Assembly (NCBI GenBank): GCA_035610835.1
Contig: CM069453.1
Span: forward strand, 70,682,682 to 70,746,681
Length of the DNA stretch: 64,000 nt
DNA from: Ophiura sarsii
Lineage: Eukaryota; Echinodermata; Ophiuroidea; Amphilepidida; Ophiuridae
Direction of reading: 5' to 3'
A program made the translations under genes and the position numbers. Positions 41,201 through 53,200 of the stretch are shown here, in pieces (the stretch's first letter is position 1; each line of letters begins with the position of its first letter). Under the pieces are notes generated by a model. The model had not been told where the DNA came from, made no database searches, and saw only the letters and a program-made list of their open reading frames with translations.

Positions 41201-44200
41201 GTACATAGTCATTAGTCATACTATTACTGGGTTACTCCTTCATGTAAGCTTTCACAAAACTACCCTAGCATGAACACTTCTTTTAGGGATTAAAACTTTA
41301 TTTGCAATGAAATAACATTACCCTAGATATTAACTCTGTCTCTCACATGAAGGCAACACCTATTTCTGTCACTCTTATCATATTGCCGATAAAATAGTAT
41401 GGTAAAGTGTTGTTCCGAGCTAAGCCCGGAGTCCCATCTCTCTTTCCTTGGCATTGCCGATAGTATCAAATAAAATCATTCTACAAACCAAAGGAGGAAG
41501 GATCCTTACCTTTATTAACAGACGAATGTGAACTCCTGTCATCTTCTGACTCTGTAAGAGTTGATGTACTGTTAGATCTTCTCACTCACCTTTATTAACA
41601 GACGAATGTGAACTCCTGTCATCTTCTGACTCTGTAAGAGTTGATGTACTGTTAGATCTTCTCACTCACCTTTATTAACAGACGATTGTGAACTCCTGTC
41701 ATCTTCTGACTCTGTAAGAGTTGACGTACTGTTAGATCTTCTCACTCACCTTTATTAACAGACGAATGTGAACTCCTGTCATCTTCTGACTCTGTAAGAG
41801 TTGACGTACTGTTAGATCGTCTCACTCACCTTTATTAACAGACGATTGTGAACTCCTGTCATCTTCTGACTCAGTAAGAGTTGATGTACTGTTAGATCTT
41901 CTCACTCACCTTTATTAACAGACGAATGTGAACTCCTGTCATCTTCTGACTCAGTAAGAGTTGATGTACTGTTAGATCTTCTCACTCACCTTTATTAACA
42001 GACGAATGTGAACTCCTGTCATCTTCTGACTCAGTAAGAGTTGACGTACTGTTAGATCTTCTCACTCACCTTTATTAACAGACGAATGTGAACTCCTGTC
42101 ATCTTCTGACTCTGTAAGAGTTGACATACTGTTAGATCTTCTCACTCACCTTTATTAACAGACGAATGTGAACTCCTGTCATCTTCTGACTCAGTAAGAG
42201 TTGACGTACTGTTAGATCTTCTCACTCACCTTTATTAACAGACGAATGTGAACTCCTGTCATCTTCTGACTCTGTAAGAGTTGACATACTGTTAGATCTT
42301 CTCACTCACCTTTATTAACAGACGAATGTGAACTCCTGTCATCTTCTGACTCAGTAAGAGTTGACATACTGTTAGATCTTCTCACTCACCTTTATTAACA
42401 GACGAATGTGAACTCCTGTCATCTTCTGACTCTGTAAGAGTTGATGTACTGTTAGATCTTCTCACTCACCTTTATTAACAGACGAATGTGAACTCCTGTC
42501 ATCTTCTGACTCTGTAAGAGTTGACGTACTGTTAGATCTTCTCACTCACCTTTATTAACAGACGATTGTGAACTCCTGTCATCTTCTCACTCTGTAAGAG
42601 TTGATGTACTGTTAGATCTTCTCACTCACCTTTATTAACAGACGAATGTGAACTCCTGTCATCTTCTGACTCAGTAAGAGTTGACGTACTGTTAGATCTT
42701 CTCACTCACCTTTATTAACAGACGAATGTGAACTCCTGTCATCTTCTGACTCTGTAAGAGTTGACGTACTGTTAGATCTTCTCACTCACCTTTATTAACA
42801 GACGAATGTGAACTCCTGTCATCTTCTGACTCTGTAAGAGTTGACGTACTGTTAGATCTTCTCACTCACCTTTATTAACAGACGAATGTGAACTCCTGTC
42901 ATCTTCTGACTCTGTAAGAGTTGACGTACTGTTAGATCTTCTCAACTTTTTGCCTGAAGGATCATGACCCTCTGTACTACATTCACTCTGAACATCTGTT
43001 GAGTCTGAAGTAATAAAGAAGTAAAAATAAACAATTTTAAACCACCTGATGATTGAAGCCTTGAATCATCTTGAATCAAACTAAAATTGGAAAGGGAGAC
43101 AATTGCAGCAGCGTCTGCCGCGGATGGGAATCGAGGCCGGAACAATAACATCTGTTCTACTTGGACTCAGCTTTCCTAGCCCCTTAGGGCTACCTATAAG
43201 CTATCTGATTTCTCTCAATTCATTTACTATATCAGTTTGGACTTACCAGAGTCATAGTTGCTTCGCTTTGTGGATCTTCTGGATTTCTTCATGCCAAAGT
43301 GTGTCCGAATTGTACTCCTAGGCCTCGTTTTCCCTTTCTTCGACACACCTTTCCGCGCATTAGCATCCTGAGCGGCTGCTTTTTGTGGAGTCACTGAACC
43401 TGCTGTTCCCACAGGAAAATCTGCCGAAGGTGAATTGGAAGGCAGAGCATTTGCAGCAGCGTCCGCCCCTGATATGGGAATCGAGGCCGCAGCAGTAACA
43501 TCTATTCTCATTGGCTCCGACTCATCAGTGTCTTCATCCCCGTTGTTCAGTATTGAATCATCCATATTGGTGTCAGTGGTGGTAGTTGATTCTGCTGTTA
43601 AGGTTGCAGGGGTATCCAGATCTGTTGAATGGGAAGCGTCCTCATCCGTTGCCAAGGTTTCAAGGGGTGTGTTTACTGCAACATCTGTATCTAAAGACAG
43701 TTCAGGATCTATAGTGTCTGTGGTTTCTACATTATCAGTTTTTACTGGTTCTGTTGTCTCTTTGGAAGCACCATTAATGTTTTCTACAGACTCTGATGAA
43801 GAAGGCACTGAATCTTTGACAACATCTCCATTGAAATCATTGTCTTTAGTCTGTGGAGTGTCATCTATTATTTGCGTAGAGCTATCATTGTTGGCAGTTG
43901 TATTTGACTCTGTACTACTAATCTCAGTAGACATGGAGTTCTCCTTCAATTCAGAATCTTGCGCTAAGGTTGCTGCATCTTGGTGAACAACTTCATTAGA
44001 CTTGGTGCTAACATCTGATACTGGATTGGTATCCATAGCTTCCACACCTTTATCATCTGGTACTGAATCAAAGACGGTTGCTTCCACTTGTTCCGAGTCA
44101 GTTGCTAAATCAAATTTGTCTGTCTTGTTACCTTCTGGTACATCAACCTTTTCAACATTATCCTCAGCATTCATTTTGGGATCCTCCTTCGATTGCTCCT

Positions 44201-47200
44201 TCTCCTTTGTACCTGAAGATCCTTCCACCAGATTCTTTCTAGGTCTTCCTCGCTTTCTTTTAGGTTCATCTTTTCCTGAATCTGCTTTGTCATTCTGCTG
44301 CTCTTCATCTTTGTTTTGTCTGGTTTCTTGTTTTTCGCTTTCATCCCGTTCTTCGTTATCATCTGCTTCACTTTCCTCTCTTCTTCTTTTTCTCCTGGAC
44401 TCATTAGCACCACTATTAGGTTTTACTGCTTGTTCATCTTCGCCGTCCACCTTGTCACTTGCGTCTTTATAACCAAGTTCTAATTTCTGTTTGGGACCTG
44501 CTGCAGAAACTTTAGCATTCACAGCTTTACGCTGAGCAGCAGGGATATTCTTCAATGGCGACATGCGCACTGATCTCTCTGGGATTTTCCGAGTCCCTCG
44601 AAGAGGTGGTCCTTTCATACTTTCCAAACTGTTTGTCTCTTTGACGACAGCAACAGTTTCTTTAGTGACTGATGTTACATCTTGTGATTTAGTGCTTTCC
44701 ATGTCTGATTCGCTATCGGTAGCACCGGAAGCAGTGTGTGGTTTATCAGACTTCTCCGATGAAGATTCTCTCTGCATACTATCAGCACTACTATCTGCTG
44801 ATCTTCCGGGAGTACCAGGTTTCCTTTTTCTAGGTCGTCCTCTTCCTCTCTTCTGAGGTGTTACGGGCGAGTCTAGCTCTTTCCCCTCATTCACACCTAA
44901 ATCTTCCATCACTTTCTCGTGATTGTTTAAATCCGTAGCTGGATCTTGAGAGTCAGATAGAAGACTGCTATCATCCGCTTGAAGGCTCTTGCTGTTGATG
45001 TTATCCGTTGCTTGAAGGCTAATGCTATTGCTGTTATCCGTTGCTTGAAGGTTTTCAATTCTGTTTTCCGTTTCAGGATTTTCACTTGAATTTGTATCCG
45101 TATCTTGATCTTCTGTCTCTTTCATAAGCTTAATGGCTTGTTGGCGAACCGATCGTCGAGTGTTGTTCAGCTCGTTCAGGATATCTTCACTCAGTTGAGC
45201 ATCATTTCCATTCTCCATAACACTATTCAGACTCTGTAAGACAAAAAGAAAAAGGTTGTTTATTAAATCCTTTGCTTACAAGATAATGTCCATCTATTAA
45301 ACATGAGAATAAAACCTCTGGGCAGGTGTTTTTTCTTTACATTGTTGGTCTGCGCAGACACACACTATGAGCGTATTTCTACTGGGTAACTAAGTTGCCC
45401 AGTAGAAACAGCCAGATAACGGAAATTAACGCTTAGTTTTGTAACCGTAAAAACCTTCACAAACGTTAAAACTTAGTGTTAACTTTGCAGTTTCCCAGTA
45501 GTTCCTGATTGGGAACAGACTTAAGCAACAAAGTAAGCCAAGCCAACACTAATAATTCAGTGAATATATACAACATGCACTTCCGGCAAAACGAGAGTAC
45601 AATATTCCAATTCAGAATAACAGATTTTGTGCTGATATCAAATTGAAATTCTACCTACAGCTATTGAATATACATTCCAAGTTGAAAACAGGTAACTTCA
45701 TTTGAACTTGATTATAAATTCTCTGGCCAATTTGATGCATACATTTTGTACGCAGAACATTCAAGTGAACCAGCTTAGAGCAAAGTTTAAAATTAAAAGA
45801 TTAAAATCCTTGACTTAAGGTTAAAGTCTAATAATTCAAATCACATTGGTAAAACATATCAAAATTAAATACACCAAAACAAATGTCCTACATGTATATA
45901 TAACACTTTACAGGACTAACAGTGATTATAACAGTCTGTGTTCTTCAGTATGTAATGTCATCAGGACTAGGTCTTAGCATGAAAGTAACAGGTCTGTTAC
46001 TTTGATGGTCTTAGGCAGGATTTGAAGGTGGGGATGTGTAAATGTGTGTAAATTCAAAAACTGGGTGTGTAAATACACACCCTTACACACCCGTCAGCAG
46101 TCGCTGTACAGGCAGTGGTATCAGTGCTGCTGTATGCGTGGCAGTAAGTGTCTAGTGGGATCAAGGAGACCGGGCGGCGGCATTCGAACCAGGCTTACTG
46201 GTACTGCTTTACTGAAGGACGCCGTGGCGAAAAATGTTGTTGTACAGTGCTACGGTAATTGAAAAGGTGGGAGCTTATAAGGGATTGTTTGTTGGTAGTC
46301 ATTGAGAAAAACAGGGGTGGGCGCTTAATAGGGATAATACGGTATTTGTGCTCCATTAAGTGGTCCACACCACTAATTCAGTATCGAAGCCCAGCTTCCA
46401 GTAAAGGTTAGCTGCTATTTGTCTCAAGCAACTAAATACGCAAACTATTTTAGTAACCCACTCTTCACACGTAATGTCTGCGAGTCTGAAAGTTAGGAGG
46501 GTTTAAAATAAATAAATGTTTGTTTCCGGTAACATGCTCTGACAAATTAGGACGATAGGTAGGGGAAAAAAGAAAGTTTACAAAAAAGATTTATTCTTAA
46601 AAAACAAAACATTTAGTTTTTGAAATGCAGCCATAAAGTATAACTATCAGGACTGAAGCATAGCTTGCATCTAAACTACTGGACTCGTTGTCCATTTTCA
46701 GGGTTCCGGATATTTCCAAAATTGCATCAAAACAGCGATGTCACACAACTTCTGGGATAATAAAGCAGATTTCACAGAATTGCATGTTTTTCATAAAAAA
46801 ATATTGCAATTTTTTATTTCATCATCTTAAACAATGAAATACTGATAAACTCTACCCAAATATCGACCATTAACAGTCCGGGAATGTGATCATTTAATGT
46901 CAAGTGTAATCCTTCGATCGTTAGCGAAATTGTGGGGAAATACCTTTGTCGATGTAAACAAAAGCAATATTTTCAATAATTTTGAACATCGCGATAATTT
47001 GCTTCGCTTCAATACATGTGTGCTAGAGTCTACTGGGTAAAACTATCTACAATTGATACGGAGAACCCATATAATATTCCTGTTTTTGTTGTTGCCGTGT
47101 TACGCTATTGCGGTAAATTTCAGTTTGGTACCACAAAAATGTTTGTGTCATATTCGTATGAAATGTCAAGTTGCCAATTGTGTTGTAGCACATAGTGATT

Positions 47201-50200
47201 TCAGCTCACGTGATCACCATACAATTTGGATACATGTATGTTTACAAGTTTAAGCTGTTTCGTATCATTCTGATTGACTTAATTTTCTCCAAAATACTAC
47301 GAAACTTCCGTTTTGTTACATTTGGTGTCATTTTTAACGAACGGAAGTTTTCGTAGTCAATTCATATATTTAAAGATAATCTATGAATTGAACTAAATGT
47401 AATATATGCATATTATATTCATCTAAAACATGTTGAATCACATCCTCAAATGTATGTATAAATCTAATATAACAATAGTTTCAACTTTGGTGTCATACTT
47501 AATGGTGTGGTGTAATGACCTCCTTTTACTGTTCTGGTATAGAGAGTCACTATACAAATTCATACTAGGTGGGCACATTGTTAATTTATAGTTTCAACTG
47601 TTTGTTTCCATTTTACATCCTGTATTAGATGATAAATCAACATAAAACCTGTAAAATGTTGTGTTCATTACAATGACACCAATATGTAACAAACATTATT
47701 TTAATAAGAGGCATTTCAAAATTCATATGGATACCATAATCAGTCGGTCCCAGCGCGTAAACCCACGAATTATCAAAATTCTCTGGTTCCCAAGAAAATC
47801 ATGGCAGGGGAACCACCTTGTTGTCACATTTTCTTGGATTTCCAAGAAAATCCATTATCTCCGTTAAATAAGAAATGTCAAATTTTCTTGGATCACCAAG
47901 AAAATCCATTATCTCCGTTAGCCAAGAAATAACTCAGGGAATTCTCCTTAAACCAAGAATTTTTTGATGAATTGACTAGCGGAATGCAAGATTGAAATAA
48001 AGTGAAGTCATTTTAAAAAAAGTGACGATGACTCAAAACGTGCATATACTCAACAACGATCAAGGTTTTATGAAAAATTGGCACACTTCAGGTAAAAATT
48101 TGGTTTGAATTCAAAATAGGATGTCAAAGTCAAGCCACATTTTAGCACTGATTTTTGACACTTTTAAGCGCCTCTCGCTATACTGTGCAGCGCCATGTGG
48201 GATTCTGATATATGCAAGACCATTGCACTGCCATACATTCCCATCTCTTCCACACTTGTATCAAAACGCTATCATATGAGTAAATCACAGTGGGTTGAAT
48301 GTGACTATCTGGGAAAGAGAGCAATCCCCCAATTATCTCTGATATCAGAGAATACTGATCATTCTTGATTCTTGGTTTTACGCGCTGGGACCGACTGATT
48401 ATGGTATCCATATGAATTTTGAAATGCCTCTTATTAAAATAATGTTTGTAACATATTGGTGTCATTGTAATGAACATTTAACATTTAACAGGTTTTAGAA
48501 TGTGACTCATCTGGGAAAGAGAGCAATCCCCCAATTATCTCTGATATCAGAGAATTATGATCATTCTTGGTTTTACGCGCCGGGACTGACTGATAATGAC
48601 ATCAAATTTGATTGTAATGTGTATCGGGTTCAATCTTAACAGTTGTTATCACCTTCCCAAACATTTTATAAGTCTTCAATCATGAAAGTTTTCAAAGTAC
48701 ATCTCGTATTACGGTGTCAAACTAAGCAAATCTCACTACTCCATTTTCCCCTTTTAAATTACAAAAATCTTTCAAACATCAATAAGGTGTGGCAATTGAA
48801 TTATAGGAACAAAATAATGTTCCATAATTTGTTTATAGTGGCATATAATGGGATATTCTTTTCCATTTCGGTGTCATTGTAACATACGAGAGTATTTCCG
48901 GAAACATGCACGTCAACGTGAAGAAAATGTTTATAAAGTCCTATCATTTTCATTTGTAGATAGGTGAACTTCATTTAAATGTCAAAAAATAAAAGCTGTC
49001 CTGGCAGTATTTGGGACACCAATGACAACACTTTGTTTCCCAGTATCATATAGTTACACATAACAAATTGCTGACTGCAATATTAATTTTATTTCAAAAT
49101 TTAAACCCATCCTAAAGAAAAACGATATTCTAAAATCCATTTTCACACCTTTACTTTTCCTTACCACAATGGGCTGTATAATTTATCAATGTGCATAACG
49201 CAAGGAGACATGAGGTCATACTATACTCGTAGCAGGATGTAGCAATTAGCATGGTTCACGAGGAGGCCAAATGCACCAAGTTACATCCAATGTATCTACC
49301 TTTTATTTGTATTCTAACAATGCAATCAAATAGTACTATTCCTTTTAAAGTTTGAAATTAAAGACATGAGTATCAATGTTAACTAAAGGATATTCGGCAT
49401 TCATGATTAACCATTTTTGTTTTTTTTATGGTAAATATAACAGAGCTGATAGCAGTATGAATAACTTTATCATGGCTACAAACTTCATCATTTACATGTA
49501 CACTTCAATTAATTTAAGGTTTAAACATCAACTTAGAAACATGTGTGTAGCGTTTGAAGACGTTTTTGTGTAGCAAAAAGTGCTACACAATAATAATTTT
49601 GTGTAGCAATTCCCAAATTTTGTGTAGCAGTTTTTGGTTATGTAATACTCATGTAGTCATACACATTCAATAAAATAAAGACATTATAACCCTGCCACCG
49701 GGACCGTACAATCGGGACCTGTTGTCTTTCGTCGCCTTATCACTGTTTTTAAAGTTGCTTCTCTTCTATCAGGCCTTGAAAAATGGGGAATTAAGGAATC
49801 TTTTTCTCAGGAAATTTGGGTACGGTAAAACAAGTTAACTTTTATTCACGAATTGCTAATCATCACTAGTTTCGCGGTAACTTAATTTCGCGAAAGTAAC
49901 ATTTCTACCACTATACTGTCATCTTCACACACATAAATTTGCGGCAATATAATTTCGCGAGTTTGAGCTTCTTGCGAAATTTGCGAAATTAAATTGCTTG
50001 CGAAATTAAATTGTTTTAGAGTATTTGTAAGGAAATTTTGCCTTTCCAAATAAAGAAATAGTCAGAAATGGAGAGAAATCTATCTTTCCTTCTGGGAAAT
50101 TTTGTTTGCTTCATGGGAAATACACATTTGTCCAGCCCTACTCTTCTATAATAGTCTTCTAAAGTGCCCATGCAATTTGTGTATGTGGTGCTGGAATAAT

Positions 50201-53200
50201 GCGGTACAGAGGATACTGTAAAACAGTTTAATTTCACAGCAACTTAATTTAGCAAATTTAGTCAACTTTTTGCAGCAATTAAATTTCACTAATTTGTATC
50301 ATCTTCCTATCTAACCATTATAAATAATATAATTGGCGTCAATTTAATTTGGTGAATTGGATCTCCTAGCAAAATTACATTGCTAGCGAAATTAAAGGCA
50401 TATTATGTGATCTTTTCCAAGTAGCGCCCTCTATCATTGATTTTTACTATGAAAGCAGATTTTCTTGTAGATTTGCATTTTTGATCATAAATCATAAAGA
50501 TCTTCTAAGTTACAGATCGATACGACTCCTAATTACTTCAAAATCATGGTTTGAAAATAGATTGTACCGAGCGGTACAATCTATTTTTTCAAATTTTACT
50601 CTAAATTCACTCTAAAACCATGATTTTGAGGTTATTAGGAATCGAATCGCTCTTTAACTTAATATATATGATTTATGATCAGAAAAGTAAATCTGCAAGA
50701 AATTCTGCTTTCAATTTTTTTTCAAGGATTGAGGGCGTCCCATGGAAAAGATCACATAATATACCTTTTTTTAAGTTGTTTTATAGTAATCAAAGGGATA
50801 GGAACTTTATTGAAATGCTACACATGTGCACAGTTGTGTGGCGTTATTGCTTTACAACAGTGCAAGTAAAACAAATACAAGAATTAATCGGTTGAATTCT
50901 TAATTGTTTAATTTTGGGTTAATAAACCCAATTAGTTTGGACCACCATAGACATCTGCAGGCAGGCCCGTGCACTGCATGTAGGATACATACTGTAGCTA
51001 CATATTTAAACTTATAAGAGAAGTATATCAGCCATCTTGTTGAAGACTTGATCACTCATTTCCTGAATAATGGCAAGGCTAGCTTGTGAGGTAATGATAG
51101 TTCCACACAGCTGACCTGTATAATCAATGGCACATGTACACAAGATGGCCGGACGACTCAGGGTTGCCAGTTCAAAATACACTCAAACATATTTGCCATA
51201 TTGGTTAGGTTTGTAAGGCAAAGCTACAACTTTGAATGACGTTCTATGTTAAACAGGCTATGTTGACAGCATAATATTTTACACTATGATACTGACAATC
51301 ATTATTAAACATGGTCAGAACAAAACAAAAATTATGACAATGAAATGAATCATCATTTGGTGTTTTTTATGGTATGGTTACAGAATTTTCAGTCATTGTC
51401 AAAAATAAGCATTGACCTCCAGGTATTTGTGAAGATATTCAACAAAGTCAATTTTATAATCCTGTATGTAGTAATGGCAATAATTGAGGGCTTTTTCCCC
51501 TTAACATAGAATTGGGTACAAATTGACCATTTTTGGAGAACAAAAATGGTATGGTCAAAATTCACACAGGTAGGCCTTTTCAATATCTTTTGGTAATGCA
51601 AAAACACAGCAGTTTAATTTTTGAGTGGCCAACATCGTCGTCGTTGTTCTATGGATCACGGCTGATTCTTTGTGACCCTATTGATGATGGAGCGCCACCG
51701 TTGTCTATTTTGTGACATGATATGCGCAGAGATAAGAGAAAACAAAATGAAAAATGATAAGCGATCCACTGATAATAATACCAACTGGCAACCCTCTGTG
51801 AGCGAAGGTATAATTTGATACTCTGTGTGTAGCTCAAGCATGGCTCAAGTTTGGATTTGAGAGGTGATATCAGCTTGTAATCTAGTGACATGCATATGCA
51901 GACCTTTCTGTGCCACAGCTAATATTTTTTGTGCAGATGCACACTCCGTCCCACTGATGTCACAATGTAATTTTATGATGACGCTTGATGTGATCACTAA
52001 ATTTCGCATTTTTTAAATTTTAAACCGATGATTTAAACCGACGTGTGTAAACCAATGGGTTTTTGAACTATGACAAAAACTAAATATTAACTGCCATACT
52101 TGAGGATTTATCATACTTTTTTTTAGTTATTTAAAGATGACACTCAATCTTTGTAAGTTTGGCTTTGATGGCATGTGATCAAATATCAAGTAGGGAATCT
52201 TTTTGCGTCGCACTTCAAACTTCAAAAGTGTGTCGCATTTTGCGATGCGACACCGGTTAAATCGAACGCTGCCTGTATTTCAAAACCAATGTAGGGTTAA
52301 AAGTAAGGCTCAACCAGTTATTGGATTGGCCTGATATTAGACATATCGGACAAATATTGGATCGGAAGAAAATTGTCCTTGCCACCCATATTGCTTGCCG
52401 ATATCTTGGTGATAAAAAACAACAACAATGGCTTTTTAAGCCAAAAAGTGTATGTTAAATATGCATTTTTCAGTTACTAATTAGCTAACATTTATTATGT
52501 AGTCCATATTTTTCTCTATTATTATAACCTTTTTGAGTCGATCCCTCGCAATATTTTAAAGTGATTTTCTATCTTATAAATATAAGGACTCAATAAAAGT
52601 ATTGGATCGGATCGGATATCGGCTGACATTATAAATTAATTATCGGTTATCGTATCGGGGGGAAATGTCATATCGGTTGAGCCTTAGTTAAAAGACCATT
52701 CATATTTTTCTCTATTATTATAACCTTTTTGAGTCGATCCCCCGCAATATTTTAAAGTGATTTTCTATCTTATAAATATAAGGACTCAATAACAGTATCG
52801 GATCGGATCAGATATCGGCTGACATTATAAATTAATTATCGGTTATCGTATCGGGGGGAAATGTCATATCGGTTGAGCCTTAGTTAAAAGACCATTAAGG
52901 GGGCTGTCTGTGCACCTTCGGTATAGCCTCCGTAAAACTGCCGTAACTTCTTCATTATTCATTTAATCTATATAAAATTATACATTTTTTTGCAGGAAAG
53001 GGTTCAATGAATCCAACCATGATCATGAAATTGACCATTTTGGAAAATATTCTAAAAAACACGTTTTTTGACCCATTTTAGGTTCTGCAAAGATAACTCA
53101 AAATATATTTTGTCAAATTTTGTCATACTAGTTTTATTATATTCCTCATACAGTTCCCTATGAATCAGTTGGGTTTTTTTGAAATTATTTATTATTTTTT

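Larger units (their letters stand above)
39116..41503 (-). other. EHMT: EHMT intron 3, distal part
   Basis: Contains a LINE 3' tail, a hairpin and the GTCATTCCGCAAC motif element (separate entries). The stretch 40950-41500 shows no exon or recognisable repeat. Confidence 0.6.

Noticed and set aside
22151..42940. The regular 74-bp and 80-bp arrays as CRISPR arrays or satellites
   Set aside because: There are no variable spacers, the genome is eukaryotic, and the units are copies of EHMT exon-donor junctions.
43435..44472. Long plus-strand open frames opposite EHMT exon 2 (Ser-rich, 183 and 156 codons)
   Set aside because: They mirror the Ser/Asp/Glu codon bias of exon 2 on the other strand and have no motif or splice context of their own.
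51600..51900. Possible LINE fragment around GATGATGGAGCGCCACCGTT
   Set aside because: Some words look LINE-like, but no frame with a recognisable domain could be read.
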